Origin: Elysia marginata
Taxonomy: Eukaryota; Mollusca; Gastropoda; Plakobranchidae
Assembly: GCA_019649035.1 (NCBI GenBank)
Contig: BMAT01009554.1
Location: forward strand, 40,538 to 61,392
DNA: 20,855 nucleotides
Direction of reading: 5' to 3'
Under the pieces are notes generated by a model, which saw only the letters and a list, made by a program, of their open reading frames with translations, did not search any database and had not been told where the DNA came from. The translations under genes and the position numbers were made by a program. Of the stretch, positions 1-10,393 are shown one piece after another. The first letter of the stretch is position 1. Each line of letters begins with the position of its first letter.

Positions 1-106
1 TACAAGGTGTTCCTGTCTTCAGTGTCTTGGCACCCGCATGAGAATTAGATTGCCAATTAAATCGCCTTTTCATTTAATCTTTCTCTTTAAACTTGCTGTT
101 CCATTA

Positions 107-206
107 GGTCTCTCTCTCTGTCCCTCACCCCCTCTTCCCATGTCCATCACTCTCTCTTCCTTTGTCTCTCTGTCCCTCACTCTCTTGTTCACTATCTCTG
201 TCTCTA
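107..206 (+). repeat. Pyrimidine-rich TCTC/TGTCCC tract
   Basis: A run of imperfect TCTC, TGTCCCTCA and related units covers about 100 bases with very few purines on the + strand. Similar tracts recur in the window near 15790-16100 and 17311-17616. It is low-complexity intronic DNA; its stop-free frame is a composition artefact. Confidence 0.7.
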
Positions 207-1400
207 TTATATCCTCTTATAAGGTATGTTTTTCCTTAACGATCACCGTTTGTTTGTTGCTATGTTTTCCCTTTGTGCCTGCTTTCATCTTTCTCGTAGG
301 TTCTTTTCCCCTTTCTGTCCTTCAAATTTACCACCTTTTTCCTCAAATTCTGACCCTCTTTACTAAACTGCCTCTACCCAAATGAATAAAGCTATCTATA
401 TAAAATCTCTATTTGTTTCATATATTAGGCAATCGCAACATCGACAACATCGACAAGGGCGCTTTAAGAGAAAAATCATCACAACTGAAAAAAATGAAAT
501 GAGATGTCTTGCTTTTAAGATTTAAAACTTATACTTGAATTAAAAAATAGATACTGCACTAAGGTTTTTGTCTACTTTTTGAAGGTCCTTCCTGCTTTTT
601 CGTCATAATATATTTCCTAGATGTAAATTAATATAACGAAATTATAATCATCATGCTACGCTTAAAAAGTATATGGTTATTATAAGCAAACACACAATGA
701 AAGAAAAAGTTCTGAAAATGAAAAATGTTATTTTACTGCTGTAACATTCGCTTCTTCAGGAGATGTTTAAGTCCATCTGTTCACAATCAAAACTACATAA
801 TTATAGCAACATTCCCTTGGGTGTTCCAAGTACATGTATCTTGGATTCTTAGGAAAAGACAATGGATATATTTAATGTAAATAACTACTTTTTAATTGAC
901 GATATAATTTACACCTGTACGCAGTTCTTCAATGAAAAAAAATGGAAAAACTCAACTCTTCTTGCAATTGTGTTTTTAATGAAATAGAATAAGATGTAAA
1001 AAATGTCACATAGAGAAAAAAGTTTAGCTTAATGGGCTGACAATAACCGTTCTTGTGTTGGTTTGTTTGTCTTTCTAACATGACTTTACATTATCATTCA
1101 GGCAAGGAATTTTGATAGCTATAAAATAAAAAAAATTAAATGAGAGATGAAAAATATAAACAGGCGGACCCTTGAGATATTTTACTTCATTGTCATACCG
1201 TGCAAGATATATATTATCAAAAACGGATCAACAATCTTAGTGACAAAAGTTCACAAGCTGTAATCTTTGCATTCTACTGTATATTTTTTTACCTGAAATA
1301 AAAACTCGGCAGCATCATCTGTTGCTCTTCTTGGAATATGAATAAGATTGTTTGTAATAATCACTAATAACATTTATATTGAAAAAAAATGATGCAACTC

Positions 1401-1427
1401 TTTTTCTGAATTTTCTATAACTTTCAG
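1401..1427 (+). other. Splice acceptor of the PON-like last exon
   Basis: A T/C-rich stretch ends in CTTTCAG at 1421-1427, directly before the open coding frame. CTATAAC at 1415-1421 could serve as a branch-point region but is very close to the AG. Homology to the PON C-terminus begins immediately after this AG, which supports the boundary and phase 0. Confidence 0.75.
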
Positions 1428-1598
1428 GTGTTGCGCATACCTCTAGGTGCAGACGGCCTGGTTCAGGAGAGTGACATTACAGAGCTATTCTATGACCCCG
1501 GCGACCTGATCAGCGGATCAAGCACTGCGGCCACATACAAAGACCAGTTGCTCATCGGATCGGTAGCCAACTCGCTTGTGCATTGTCAGTCCAGCTAG
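1428..1598 (+). CDS. Paraoxonase/arylesterase-like protein, C-terminal exon (partial)
   Basis: This is the last coding exon of a PON family protein, 56 codons plus a TAG stop at 1596-1598. The exon starts with Val-Leu-Arg-Ile. It contains GSSTA (residues 30-34), then a Tyr-Lys pair (37-38), LLIGS (41-45) and a Cys at 53, three residues before the end. The same order is found at the C-terminus of vertebrate PON1-3: VLRI, a Gly-Ser-Thr segment, Tyr-Lys, LLIG and a near-terminal Cys. In human PON1 that Cys (353) forms a disulphide with Cys42 and closes the six-bladed, calcium-binding beta-propeller. PONs are mostly secreted or membrane-anchored lactonases/arylesterases; some nematode relatives (MEC-6) act as ER chaperones for ion channels. 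The catalytic His and calcium ligands lie on upstream exons, so activity cannot be judged. 35 of 56 third codon positions are G or C, well above the surrounding DNA. The start is not a translation start but a phase-0 splice junction. Confidence 0.88.
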   Translation: MLRIPLGADGLVQESDITELFYDPGDLISGSSTAATYKDQLLIGSVANSLVHCQSS

Positions 1599-1718
1599 AG
1601 CTCGAGGAGACTCACACACGTGTTTAGTAATGTTACCGTTTCAACGTATGCACTACCTTGATTTGATGTTCAGTTTTGCTCACGTGAACTTTATCATTCC
1701 AGAAATCTCTCTCTATCA

Positions 1719-1950
1719 TCACCCTCACCACCATCGCTGTAGATTACTTTGTTTACTAATTCCTTCCGTACACCAACCAACATCGCCATCATCAAATGAA
1801 CCATTTTTCTTCACCAACGTCACCATAACTATCAGCATCAATATTTGTCTATAACATCACCACAAAATCAACTTCTACATTATTATAACTATCAACTTAT
1901 ATTCATCTCTACTATCACTATATTGTCTTACTCATCATCGTTACCATAAT
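1719..1950 (+). repeat. Degenerate CAT/CAC/ATC trinucleotide-like tract
   Basis: The + strand is dominated by CAC, CAT, ATC and ACT words (for example CACCACCATCG and CATCGCCATCATC) with almost no G. It looks like a decayed CAY-type microsatellite inside the probable 3' UTR. An open frame at 1576-1854 overlaps it and the exon end out of phase; I regard it as a shadow. Confidence 0.5.
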
Positions 1951-2082
1951 ATTTATTAATGTTGTAAAGTGTACCAAGTAAAGAGTTGGCATTATCTTTT
2001 TGAAAACTGTGATTACACCAAAAGAAAAAAAAGGTAAAAAAACGATGAATGATAAACAGCAACTCAGATATTTTCGCTTATA

Positions 2083-2128
2083 GATAAGTCCTAAGATAAA
2101 TAATTATCTTAGTCACTAGGACTTCATC
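2083..2128. repeat. Imperfect hairpin (inverted repeat)
   Basis: CTAAGATAA at 2091-2099 is the exact reverse complement of TTATCTTAG at 2104-2112, leaving a 4-base loop. The stem continues outward: AAGTCC at 2086-2091 pairs with GGACTT at 2119-2124 across a 3'-side bulge (the two arms share base 2091), and GAT at 2083-2085 pairs with ATC at 2126-2128 past one unpaired C. It is the most extended hairpin I noticed and sits in the probable 3' UTR. Confidence 0.75.
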
Positions 2129-2622
2129 GTCATTACATAGCATTCTGCAATTTTTTTTTCTTTAATATTTTTGTGCCAACTTACATTTATTGTTTGAGTG
2201 AAGCTTGGTGTTTGTTTATGATAGGTTGTTTTTATCACTAGTTACAATGAACCACATTTTTAATCGAGACACTCTTTTTAAAAGTATTCAACTGGGCTGA
2301 GCTGAGAATTAACTGATCGTATTTCCTCTAATAGAATAGCTGAAAATGTTTCAGGATCCTACAGTCATAATGTGATATCAGTTTTTTTATCCTTATTTTA
2401 TTACTAAAAAATTGCAACTCGACCAACCACGTGCACTACATATTTTCAAAACTGCCAAAGGTAGAACAAAGAGCTAGTTAATTCTAAGCGCAAGTAAGTT
2501 ATTTCTATAATCATAACTAAGGTTATTATTAGTAATAGCAGTATTTATAATTATTATTGTTTTATTTAGCTTATAACGCCAATTGGAAACGTATCCTTTA
2601 CAGTCGAAAAAAATAGGAAACA

Positions 2623-2628
2623 AATAAA
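2623..2628 (+). terminator. Candidate polyadenylation signal AATAAA
   Basis: First canonical AATAAA downstream of the PON-like stop codon. A T-rich stretch and GT-rich words follow within about 20-50 bases. A second AATAAA occurs at 2887-2892. The hexamer is common by chance in AT-rich DNA, so confidence is modest. Confidence 0.35.
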
Positions 2629-5224
2629 CCGTAGAATGGAGTCTTATTTTTTCATGTGTTGATTATCTGTCTATACTATGAGAGTTTTCAACCGTTTGTA
2701 CTGTATCACTTGTTTTGATTGCAAACTTCACACTTGTTTTAATTTAATTTTTGTAGTACCGGTATTGGGTAGTTTGTGTCATAACAATCTTGTTATAACG
2801 GAGCTGAGGTCTAAATTATCAGTGTCTTTTCTTTTGATGAAAGACAACACAGAACCTCAAAAAATTATGTTTTAAATACAGGAGGCAATAAAGATTTACA
2901 TAGGCATATTTGAAAATCCTTATGTTGTCTTACAAATTTTGTAAAATGACATTTAAAAAAACTATTTAAAACTTATTGAGCCGTTCGCACAGACACCTTT
3001 ATTAGTCAACTCTCTGACATATCTTGATTTAAAAGCGCTCTAAAAGATCTAGTTTAAAATGAGCATTTTTCATGTTGTCTACTTTGGAGGTTACATCTCA
3101 GTTGATTCTAATAATCTGCATGAACTTTGAAGAGATTTTCTTACTTAAAAGGGCATATCTACAAACTTAAAGATCTAAACCTAAATCGAGGCTATACTAA
3201 AATGAAGACTCCAGGGGAAAAATGACAGTTGTCACGTACAAAATTCAGTGAAACTTTCTCTTTTAAATGTTAGTAAATCACCCAATATAGTTCCTTACTT
3301 AATCAAGTTTGTTTTATCCAAAACTTACACATGTTTCGGTATTTTTTTTACAATATGTAGGTGTATAATGTAACTCTGTGTGGCATATTTTGTGTTCCAG
3401 GGTCATTGTGTGACTAGATTTTACCGCCGTTTTTATTCCGTGGAGTCTTCGAATCTTAAACTATCTTTCTGTTTCCGAAGTTCTAAGCTAAATTTATCCT
3501 TTTCATAATCTTTGCTGAGAGATTTATATTAAGATCTAACCATAGAAAGCTATAAGAGTGTCTTTTAGGGCCTAAGACTAATCTACGCTGAGACCTAAAA
3601 CTGCATGTAAATCTCGGTCTCGGCATTTTAAAGCTATGATTAGCACACCAGCATTTTGATATCATAGGGTTTTTACATGTAACACAATTTCATGAAGGAT
3701 TTTTTTTCCTTTTGTACTCTAAGCATAAATTTTAATATAGGCATTGCTGTCTGCAGTTAAATAATAGTTCATTTTCACCCTAAGTAAAAGGGGCTAGTTG
3801 GCTAATTTTATTAATAATTTAACTCACATTATCATAACTACGGACCCTATCTCCTATGAAAAACATAATAGATTGGATTTCACACTACAATGTATCTAAA
3901 GAGAAAAAACTAGATATCAGACGTACACAATAAGTCAACCAAAGTTATCTCGCTTTAGCAGATACACCACCTGGTATAGCATCAAGTAGAACAAAATTTT
4001 CTCTGCATTTTTTTCCTTCTGTTAAATATAGAACCGATGAGAGAGTTCAGCGTGTGGTACTTATATTCAACTCATTAAATTGCTTACAAAGTAACCTGTT
4101 ATCATACACAATATGTGGCATTTCCGACTATCACACATTGATATATACTTTGCACACAACCTCTCAGATTTGTTGAAGCCGGGAAGTTAATGCGGCGTCT
4201 GCGAATGTACTCGCTGTATTTGAAACATTTTTGTCTTCACTCTTATGCCTGGTGCGTACTGGATTTTTTTCCAGTGATCAATTGATAGTAGGTTAGATCA
4301 CTCGTGCTGTGATAAAAACGTTCTCTTGTCCTGTTGCTGCAAACATACCTTTATAGACAGTGTAAGTTTCCGCAGCTCGGTAGCTCGCGTCCCTCTAGTA
4401 TTTTTAAGAATAGAGTGAAGCGAGTTATACATCAACAAAAAAGTTAAACGCTAACCTGAAAAAAGTGACCCAGATAGCATTTTATAAGCGTCATGATAAA
4501 CATATTTTTTCTGATGTGTAAAGTGCAACCACATAATTATAGCTAAAATAGTATGCATTTCCGTGTTCACTTTGTATTCATAATTACATAAAAATGACAG
4601 CTTGATTCACCAAAACGTTACTGGTGCGTTTGTTTTCAAAAGTAGTAGACCTTGTAACGCAATAAATAATCATGCACATGTCAACAATACTCTCACACGT
4701 CATATATCATACGATAACTTTTACTGTAATGGTAACCTGACTGTTTGTTAATTAGTTACAGTAACAACAGCAACAACAATAAACTATTACCAAGCAGAAA
4801 GGTAAATGAAACGCATTATTTTTTTTTTAATTTTACTTATTTACCTGAAAAAATACTGAAAACAGATTAATCATAATGAAATCATTTTAGAAACAACATT
4901 CTTAAACGAAAAAAAATTGAACACATGAAAAGTTTCCCACACTGCGTCGCAGAGACAAGATAGGAAAAATTAATAAATCCATTAAAAAAAGTGCATGGAC
5001 AAAATTGAAACTAAAATGTTAGCGCGTATATCTGTGTTTGATGTCTCGTTGCTGTCACATGAATGGATCACGGAAGTCTTTGAGAGCTGATTAAAAAGCG
5101 ACATTTACTTTTAAACAACAGCTACCTGAAACATTTTGAAAAACAACTGATGTGACATCAAGAGTAGAAAAGGCAGATCAAAATAATTTCTTATTTCCTT
5201 GACGAAGAATAAATCAAGCGGTGA

Positions 5225-5350
5225 ATGACTATGACAGCAGGGAAAGATACAGATAGAACTATATAAAGAGGCAGGAAGACAGACTAAGACCTGGACAGAA
5301 TGATAGAGAATAGGGTTGAGATTAACAGAGACTGAGGGAGACTGACTAAA
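5225..5350. repeat. Purine-rich degenerate AGAC/GATA tract
   Basis: Irregular AGACAG, GATAGA, GAGA and GGAAGACAG words dominate the + strand. It resembles a decayed version of the tetranucleotide repeat at 12570-12665. Confidence 0.5.
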
Positions 5351-5781
5351 TTGGCCAACAGAAGATTATAAAACCAAGCGGAGAGAAACAGGGTTTGTGG
5401 ACTCCGGGATTTAGATAAACTGATGAAGATGTTGTAGTAATTACTGTAGTTCTAATCAGTACCTTCGGTAAGTACTCTGTATATCTAGGGCAAACAAAGA
5501 ATCCTGGCATAGCACACTACCTGCAGATGAAAAACAGGCTAGGCGATATACTTCAATCGGCAAGATATAATTGAAAATACATTTCATACTTTTATTATCA
5601 AGTCACACAATAATTAGCTAGATATAGTTCATTTTATATTCAAAGTCCAAACTTCAGGGGAGAACGCTGATTTTTTTACCTATGATTTAATACTTCTAAT
5701 ATTGCAGTTAATCACCGCCTCTTCACTGAATACACATCGTAAACGAGTAGTATCGGTGTTCACTTATAAAAGCATTTCTCT

Positions 5782-5805
5782 CCAGCTAGGCCTAGATCTA
5801 GCTGG
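5782..5805. repeat. Perfect 8-bp inverted repeat with CTAGATCTAG
   Basis: CCAGCTAG at 5782-5789 and CTAGCTGG at 5798-5805 are exact reverse complements separated by 8 bases. The second arm overlaps a CTAGATCTAG palindrome at 5792-5801, a word that also occurs exactly at 9703-9712 and 20021-20030. Confidence 0.75.
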
Positions 5806-5959
5806 CTTCAGCTGAACACAACTCATTACTTTTTTTTTATTTTCCTCAACATGCACTGAGTGATCCAATACGATACATCGACTTTCGCTCGCCCTACACT
5901 GTTTAACACCATTTAGTTCTTCTCACCTTTTCAGCTGAAATCAGTTTCCCGAACTGTTT

Positions 5960-5973
5960 CACACACACACACA
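5960..5973. repeat. Short (CA)n microsatellite
   Basis: Seven CA units in a row, 14 bases. Nothing in the flanks suggests a gene. Confidence 0.85.
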
Positions 5974-7354
5974 TAATTACACGACTATTAGACACAGGAC
6001 TATCAATATTTTATCGTATTAGCAGACTGTACGTGCCTGCTCTTAATACGGTACTACTGATAAAAAAAAAATTGTTTTTCTCTTCAGGAAACAGCGGCTT
6101 TTGCTATCATGAAATAAACATGGATCATGCATTATAATGAAGGAGAAAAAACAGTTTGAATATCATTGGCTTTAATGTCATCGGAAAATCATACACGCTC
6201 TGAAAGCATGATAAACCTCTCCCGTTTGTGGATTTTTTAAAAACTTCTCTCCCCTTTGCCTATGGGGTAGAGAACTAAAAATCAAAATGAATGATTCTCA
6301 AATCTGTTCAGACAGGCGCAAAGCCGATGCCTATGCTACTCAGTGAATAAACAAAATTAATATTGAATTGCGCCAGTGACTCAAAAATAATTCCAGGCTT
6401 CCAACATCATGATATATTTAATTTTTTCCCTTTCAAAGGTACTTTACAAAAAATCATGATTCAAAAGAATTTTTAACAGAGGGGAATTTTACTTTCTTCC
6501 TTTCTCTTCTTTATATTTCGCTCACCAGTGAACGATGACGTCATCAGTGAATAAATTGATTTCTTGTCATTAAATAAAAGCAGACACCTATTTCCTGTGT
6601 GTAATAAAAGCTAAATGAGCCCTCAGAAACATTTTGATTTAATTTTGCACAGCGTTTTTTTTTTACCCATAAAATGTTGTCTCCTCATTACCAACGTCTT
6701 AAATGTAGTTATTATGGTAAAAAATCCCTAATATACATTTTAAAAATCGCTAAAAAAATAAAAAAATGAGATCTTTAAAGTTAAAAAATTTGATTTGGAC
6801 CAAAATAATGTGTTTTTTTTTCTTTCATAATAATATTTTTCATTATCTGATTCTATGGTGTAAGAAGTATATTTTTTATAACATAATACGGTCAAATTGT
6901 GTAATATGATGTGATATAATCATTTTAAAAAATTTTTCAAATCAAATCCCATTCATTTGCCGTCAAAATGGTATACTTAGGACTCTCAACAGTTGCACAT
7001 GCTCAAAACTGCAATACAAAAAAGTAGACTGTCAGATTTATATTCGACTCCTAAAACAGTACGGAAGGAAGAGAGTTAATTTAGCCTCGTGCATTTGTAC
7101 TTTGGCTTGTTTGCTTTATTATGAAAAATGAAAGATAGGTCTCCTTTCTATGTACAATTTGAACACCTTAGGGTGAGGTTAACAACTAGCCACACTCATA
7201 ATGGCATCTAAAACGCTTCTGAAAAAGCTGGAATAGAAATTCAAATTCTAGGTATGAAGGAATCAACGAGATCAGGTAAACTATTAAGGAATAAAACTAT
7301 TAGACACATGTGTACTCTTAGGAAGAAAAGCTCGTCATTTTGTCTAAATCAAAG

Positions 7355-7505
7355 GCTTTTGAGTAAAGAAGAGAGAAAGAAAAAGAGATAGAAAGGAGTA
7401 AAAGAAACTGGGCATAAACATGAAGAGAGGATTGAAATGATAGAGAGAAAAATCGAAAGATATTAAAAAGGGGAGAGTAAAAGAGAAAAAGACAAAAAGG
7501 TAAAA
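7355..7505. repeat. Purine-rich GAGA/AAAG tract
   Basis: About 150 bases of almost pure A and G on the + strand, with words such as AGAGAGAAAGAAAAAGAG. The minus-strand open frame at 7344-7655 arises from this bias: its C-terminal half is mostly Phe, Leu and Ser. It is not called as a gene. Confidence 0.7.
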
Positions 7506-9820
7506 CAAATTCAATAAATTGACTCTAGAACGCAACAAAATACACTGAAGATTACTGTATCCAAAACTGCTATTCTGATACGCATCGGTTTTAACACCAT
7601 CTCTACTTGCTAAAACACATATTTTTCCGAATGTATACTGGTCGTATGAACCCACTTAGAAGTCGAATGAAATGCAAACATATAGTTTGGTTTGGATCAA
7701 AGTATAATCTGAAACAGTTGCAATTACCTCAAAAAATGAAATTTACCCAACATCGAGCAAAAGCTCATTTTTTAAAAAACTTTTAGCTTAAACTAGGATA
7801 CGCAATGAAAGGAGGAAGCAGTCTACTTCCACACACCATACGACATGCAGCTAAATGGGTTTTTGGTGTGTACGCTTTCTTATCACTTGGCCTATCATGT
7901 TCTTGATTTACGACATAACTCTGAGCTTAAAAGCTTCGGTTTTGTATCCAGCTAAACTATTGTGGCGTACTATATGCAGTTTCGGTAATTTTATCTCTTG
8001 TTGAAAGCTTTAATCACTCAAAGATAAACCGATTCTTGGTTGTCACAGAGCCAAAACCTGCAGGATCATTTGAACATTCGTATCTGTTCCTTCCCGTGTT
8101 ATCAACTAACACTCCTTTCTAGTTGTAGAAATTTTATCTTTCTAAATAAAATGTGTACATTATATAAAAAAGAACTTGAATTTACATTGCTGATTGTAGT
8201 GAATCTTTTGCTATTCTAGTTAGACTGAAATCTAATTGAAAAAAAAAAGAAAATAATGCAAATCAAAACGACTTGCGCTTTTAAAATTAATCTTTGATAT
8301 TTTTTTGCCTTATTTATATCGTGATGGCAATGTTGAAAGTAGGTATTAATTTGTTGCAACAATAAATAAGTTCTGAAGCATACTCGAAGTCATAAAAAAC
8401 ATTTTTTTAATTACTTGTCCCTAATGTTTTCGCAGGTGATTTTAAACTATCAACATATTACCTTACAAAACGCTTGTCTTATTTTATATAGTGAACATTT
8501 TTGAAAGGTTAAAGCTGTGCCAATAAGTGTATATTTGCAATGCTTTCAGTGAGGATGAATTAAAAAAAACCACTGAAAACCTAAGCCGATTTCACTGAAG
8601 TTCAAGGACTGCTTTAATATTACTATCTACTCTTGAAACATTTTTTCTAAAATCGAAAAAAAAAATCTTAAGTCCACGAACTGGTAATGAATATTCTACT
8701 TGAAGCCTACTTCTTTCCACTGCTAATTTCTTACAGTCTCTAAAATCTTTTCTCATTTGGTATTAAATATAAGTATTTTCAGCTATTAATATTGCCTAAG
8801 TTTTCAAAGAAACAAATCAGCATCTTATTAAATGGTCTTAGCATTTCGATTGTTCTTATTGTTGCAAATTTCTGAATTACTAATATATTTTCAACATACA
8901 TTAGCATACAAAGAGATATACAGGTCGCCGGTCTTCATAACTTTCTTCTAAAAATTTTTAGTCCAAAAGTTATAGATCGAGTTCGTTTGCTCTCGTAAAA
9001 CACCCTTCACCAAAAAGAGCACTTTCAATTCAACATATCGCGACGATTTAAAAAGCATAGCATTTGATCAGAAAAATCTGCTAGGTCTCTTTAACGCCCG
9101 AAAAAAAGTTATATCGCAAAAACTGCATCAGGTAACCTATCTAAGCTTGCGTCATCCACATCCTGGCCTCACCATCCAGTCTGATCGTTTGATCTCCATG
9201 ACCTCCTATATTTATTTTCCACACGTGTATGGTGGCATTTAACACTTGGGAAGAAAAGGTACGGGGTAGGGTGGTGAACAAAACAGTTTTGAACGAAAAC
9301 AACAACAGAGGCAGTAAAAACGCATCCCCAATATTTCAACATTCGTTTGAATGTGCTCAGCCTTTTACAAGAGGCATTTCATAAATGCCAACTCTCCAAA
9401 ACAGGCTGTATACTTATATTCGATAAAAGTTTGCTAACATTTTCTTCGTTTCTTTTTCCGTTTCTTCTTCCGCATAAACGTCTTCACACACTCTGCTTAC
9501 CCATAATCACCTCAGAATAAAACACTTGCAGGTGCTTACAGTATTGGTGAGAATTGGTAAACAGTCGCCTTTCAGGGGTATTCTGTCGGAATAATGATAT
9601 CATTTTGTTGTTTGTTTTTTTTTCAATAAAAAAGGCATTTGTTTCAAAGAAAATATAATCTTACTTCTTTTTCAAACTCTTTCCCTAGAACTTAAACCCA
9701 GTCTAGATCTAGTATTCATGAATGAAGAACGAGCTACATAAAAATTATTACTTTTTATGCATTTACAGGATTATGGCAATTTTTTTTAAATGTAGAGTGT
9801 TCTTTGTCTTGAAAGTTGAA
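7506..9820. other. AT-rich non-coding stretch, no gene seen
   Basis: Nothing coding is supportable. The sequence carries many T and A runs. A CTAGATCTAG palindrome sits at 9703-9712. No open frame of useful length with exon-like borders was seen. Confidence 0.5.
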
Positions 9821-9959
9821 CTGTAACAACAGTTACTTTCCATGATTCTTAAAGTTGTATGTAAACCATTCATGTTCATTGTTAAGGTTCAATCTCTTTA
9901 AAACCGTTTTTATTGGACTACAAAGACCAGCCACTGGGACTGGACAACTTTGGAAAGTG

Positions 9960-10177
9960 ATATCTGAGACCAGTAAATTAATGCTCATGGGGATACGATA
10001 CGAGTGAGGAACAAAACCGGCGTGCGCTGCCACTCTCTCAGTAAGCTCCTTAGACAGTTCTAGATCCCCACGCAAGCCTGGAATCGCTCGTTTTGTGAAG
10101 GTCACTATAAGAAGACGTCTGAAGCACAGTGACAATCGCTCGAAACTTACAGGGATATCGATTGAAGAGTTCAAAAG
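9960..10177 (+). other. GC-richer candidate exon ending in a strong splice donor
   Basis: This patch is visibly richer in G, C and CpG than its surroundings and ends in CAAAAG followed by GTAAGT, an excellent 5' splice site (GT at 10178-10179). One + strand frame is open from a TGA near 10000 to the donor and would end in Glu-Glu-Phe-Lys plus two bases, giving phase 2. There is no in-frame ATG, so it would be either an internal exon, possibly starting at 10042 after CTCTCTCAG, or an untranslated first exon. The minus strand is also open over 9833-10174, but from a TTG codon with no upstream acceptor. I recognise no protein family in either reading. It could be the start of an unidentified + strand gene, a non-coding RNA exon, or chance. 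Confidence 0.25.
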
Positions 10178-10344
10178 GTAAGTTTCTATTTTTTCTTTAT
10201 ACCTCTATTTTTAGAGTAAGTTAGGAGAGCGGAAAATTTACATTACAAAAGCACATGGGATTAAATCAAAGATGAAATACGTGAATTAGGTTCAAACAAT
10301 CGATTGCTAATTGAAAACTGACGACGACTGTTAGTATTAAAATC

Positions 10345-10393
10345 ATTATTGTTATTGTTATTGTTATTGTTATTATTATTATTATTATTATTA
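10345..10393. repeat. Compound microsatellite (TTATTG)n then (ATT)n
   Basis: Repeated TTATTG units pass directly into about eight ATT units. The gradual change of unit suggests growth of an ATT array from an interrupted parent. Confidence 0.9.

Larger units (their letters stand above)
1..1427 (+). other. Last intron of the PON-like gene (partial)
   Basis: This AT-rich stretch lies immediately 5' of the PON-like terminal exon and ends in a good splice acceptor, so it is read as the 3' part of that gene's last intron. I looked for the preceding PON exon, which should carry a Gly-Asp-Leu-Trp type propeller motif and the segment before Val-Leu-Arg-Ile, and did not see it. The intron is therefore at least about 1.4 kb and its donor lies outside the window. 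Apart from the pyrimidine tract near 107-206 it contains only scattered A and T runs. An open frame at 38-385 exists only because that pyrimidine tract lacks stops; it is not called as a gene. Confidence 0.6.
1599..2650 (+). other. Probable 3' untranslated region of the PON-like gene
   Basis: No further coding is seen after the TAG. The first canonical AATAAA downstream is at 2623-2628, about 1 kb after the stop, and is followed by T- and GT-rich sequence around 2640-2675, as expected for a cleavage site. The tract between holds the degenerate CAT/CAC repeat and a strong hairpin. A variant signal AGTAAA at 1977-1982 could give a shorter transcript. Extent is inferred; only RNA data would fix it. 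Confidence 0.4.
2893..7343. other. AT-rich non-coding stretch, no gene seen
   Basis: I see no exon that I can support here. Open frames are short and AT-driven. A segment near 4168-4291 follows an acceptor-like CTCTCAG and stays open for about 39 codons, but it has no recognisable motif. A TATATAAAG word at 5260-5268 resembles a TATA box with no gene attached. Long A/T runs are frequent around 6660-6960. Confidence 0.5.

Noticed and set aside
38..385. 115-codon + strand open frame rich in Leu, Ser, Phe and Pro
   Set aside because: It is created by the TCTC/TCCC pyrimidine tract, which cannot form stops; no domain and no exon context.
4168..4291. Acceptor-like CTCTCAG followed by a 39-codon open frame
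   Set aside because: No motif and only a mediocre donor (GTGCGT); this length is common by chance.
4370..4405. GCAGCTCGGTAGCTCGCGTC, loosely like a tRNA D arm
   Set aside because: It fits the A-box consensus poorly, and no B box or matching acceptor stem follows.
5260..5268. TATATAAAG, TATA-box-like word
   Set aside because: No start codon with a supportable ORF or exon lies downstream; such words are frequent in AT-rich DNA.
5782..5830. Hairpin followed by CTGA, tested as a Helitron 3' end
   Set aside because: The base after CTGA is A and not the expected T, and no TC 5' end or Rep/helicase coding is present.
7344..7655. 103-codon minus-strand frame, hydrophobic C-terminal half
   Set aside because: The hydrophobic part is the complement of a GA-rich tract; Phe/Leu/Ser repeats mimic membrane segments.
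9833..10174. 113-codon minus-strand open frame
   Set aside because: It begins at TTG, has no acceptor upstream and no recognised motif; in 20 kb read in six frames a few frames this long are expected by chance.
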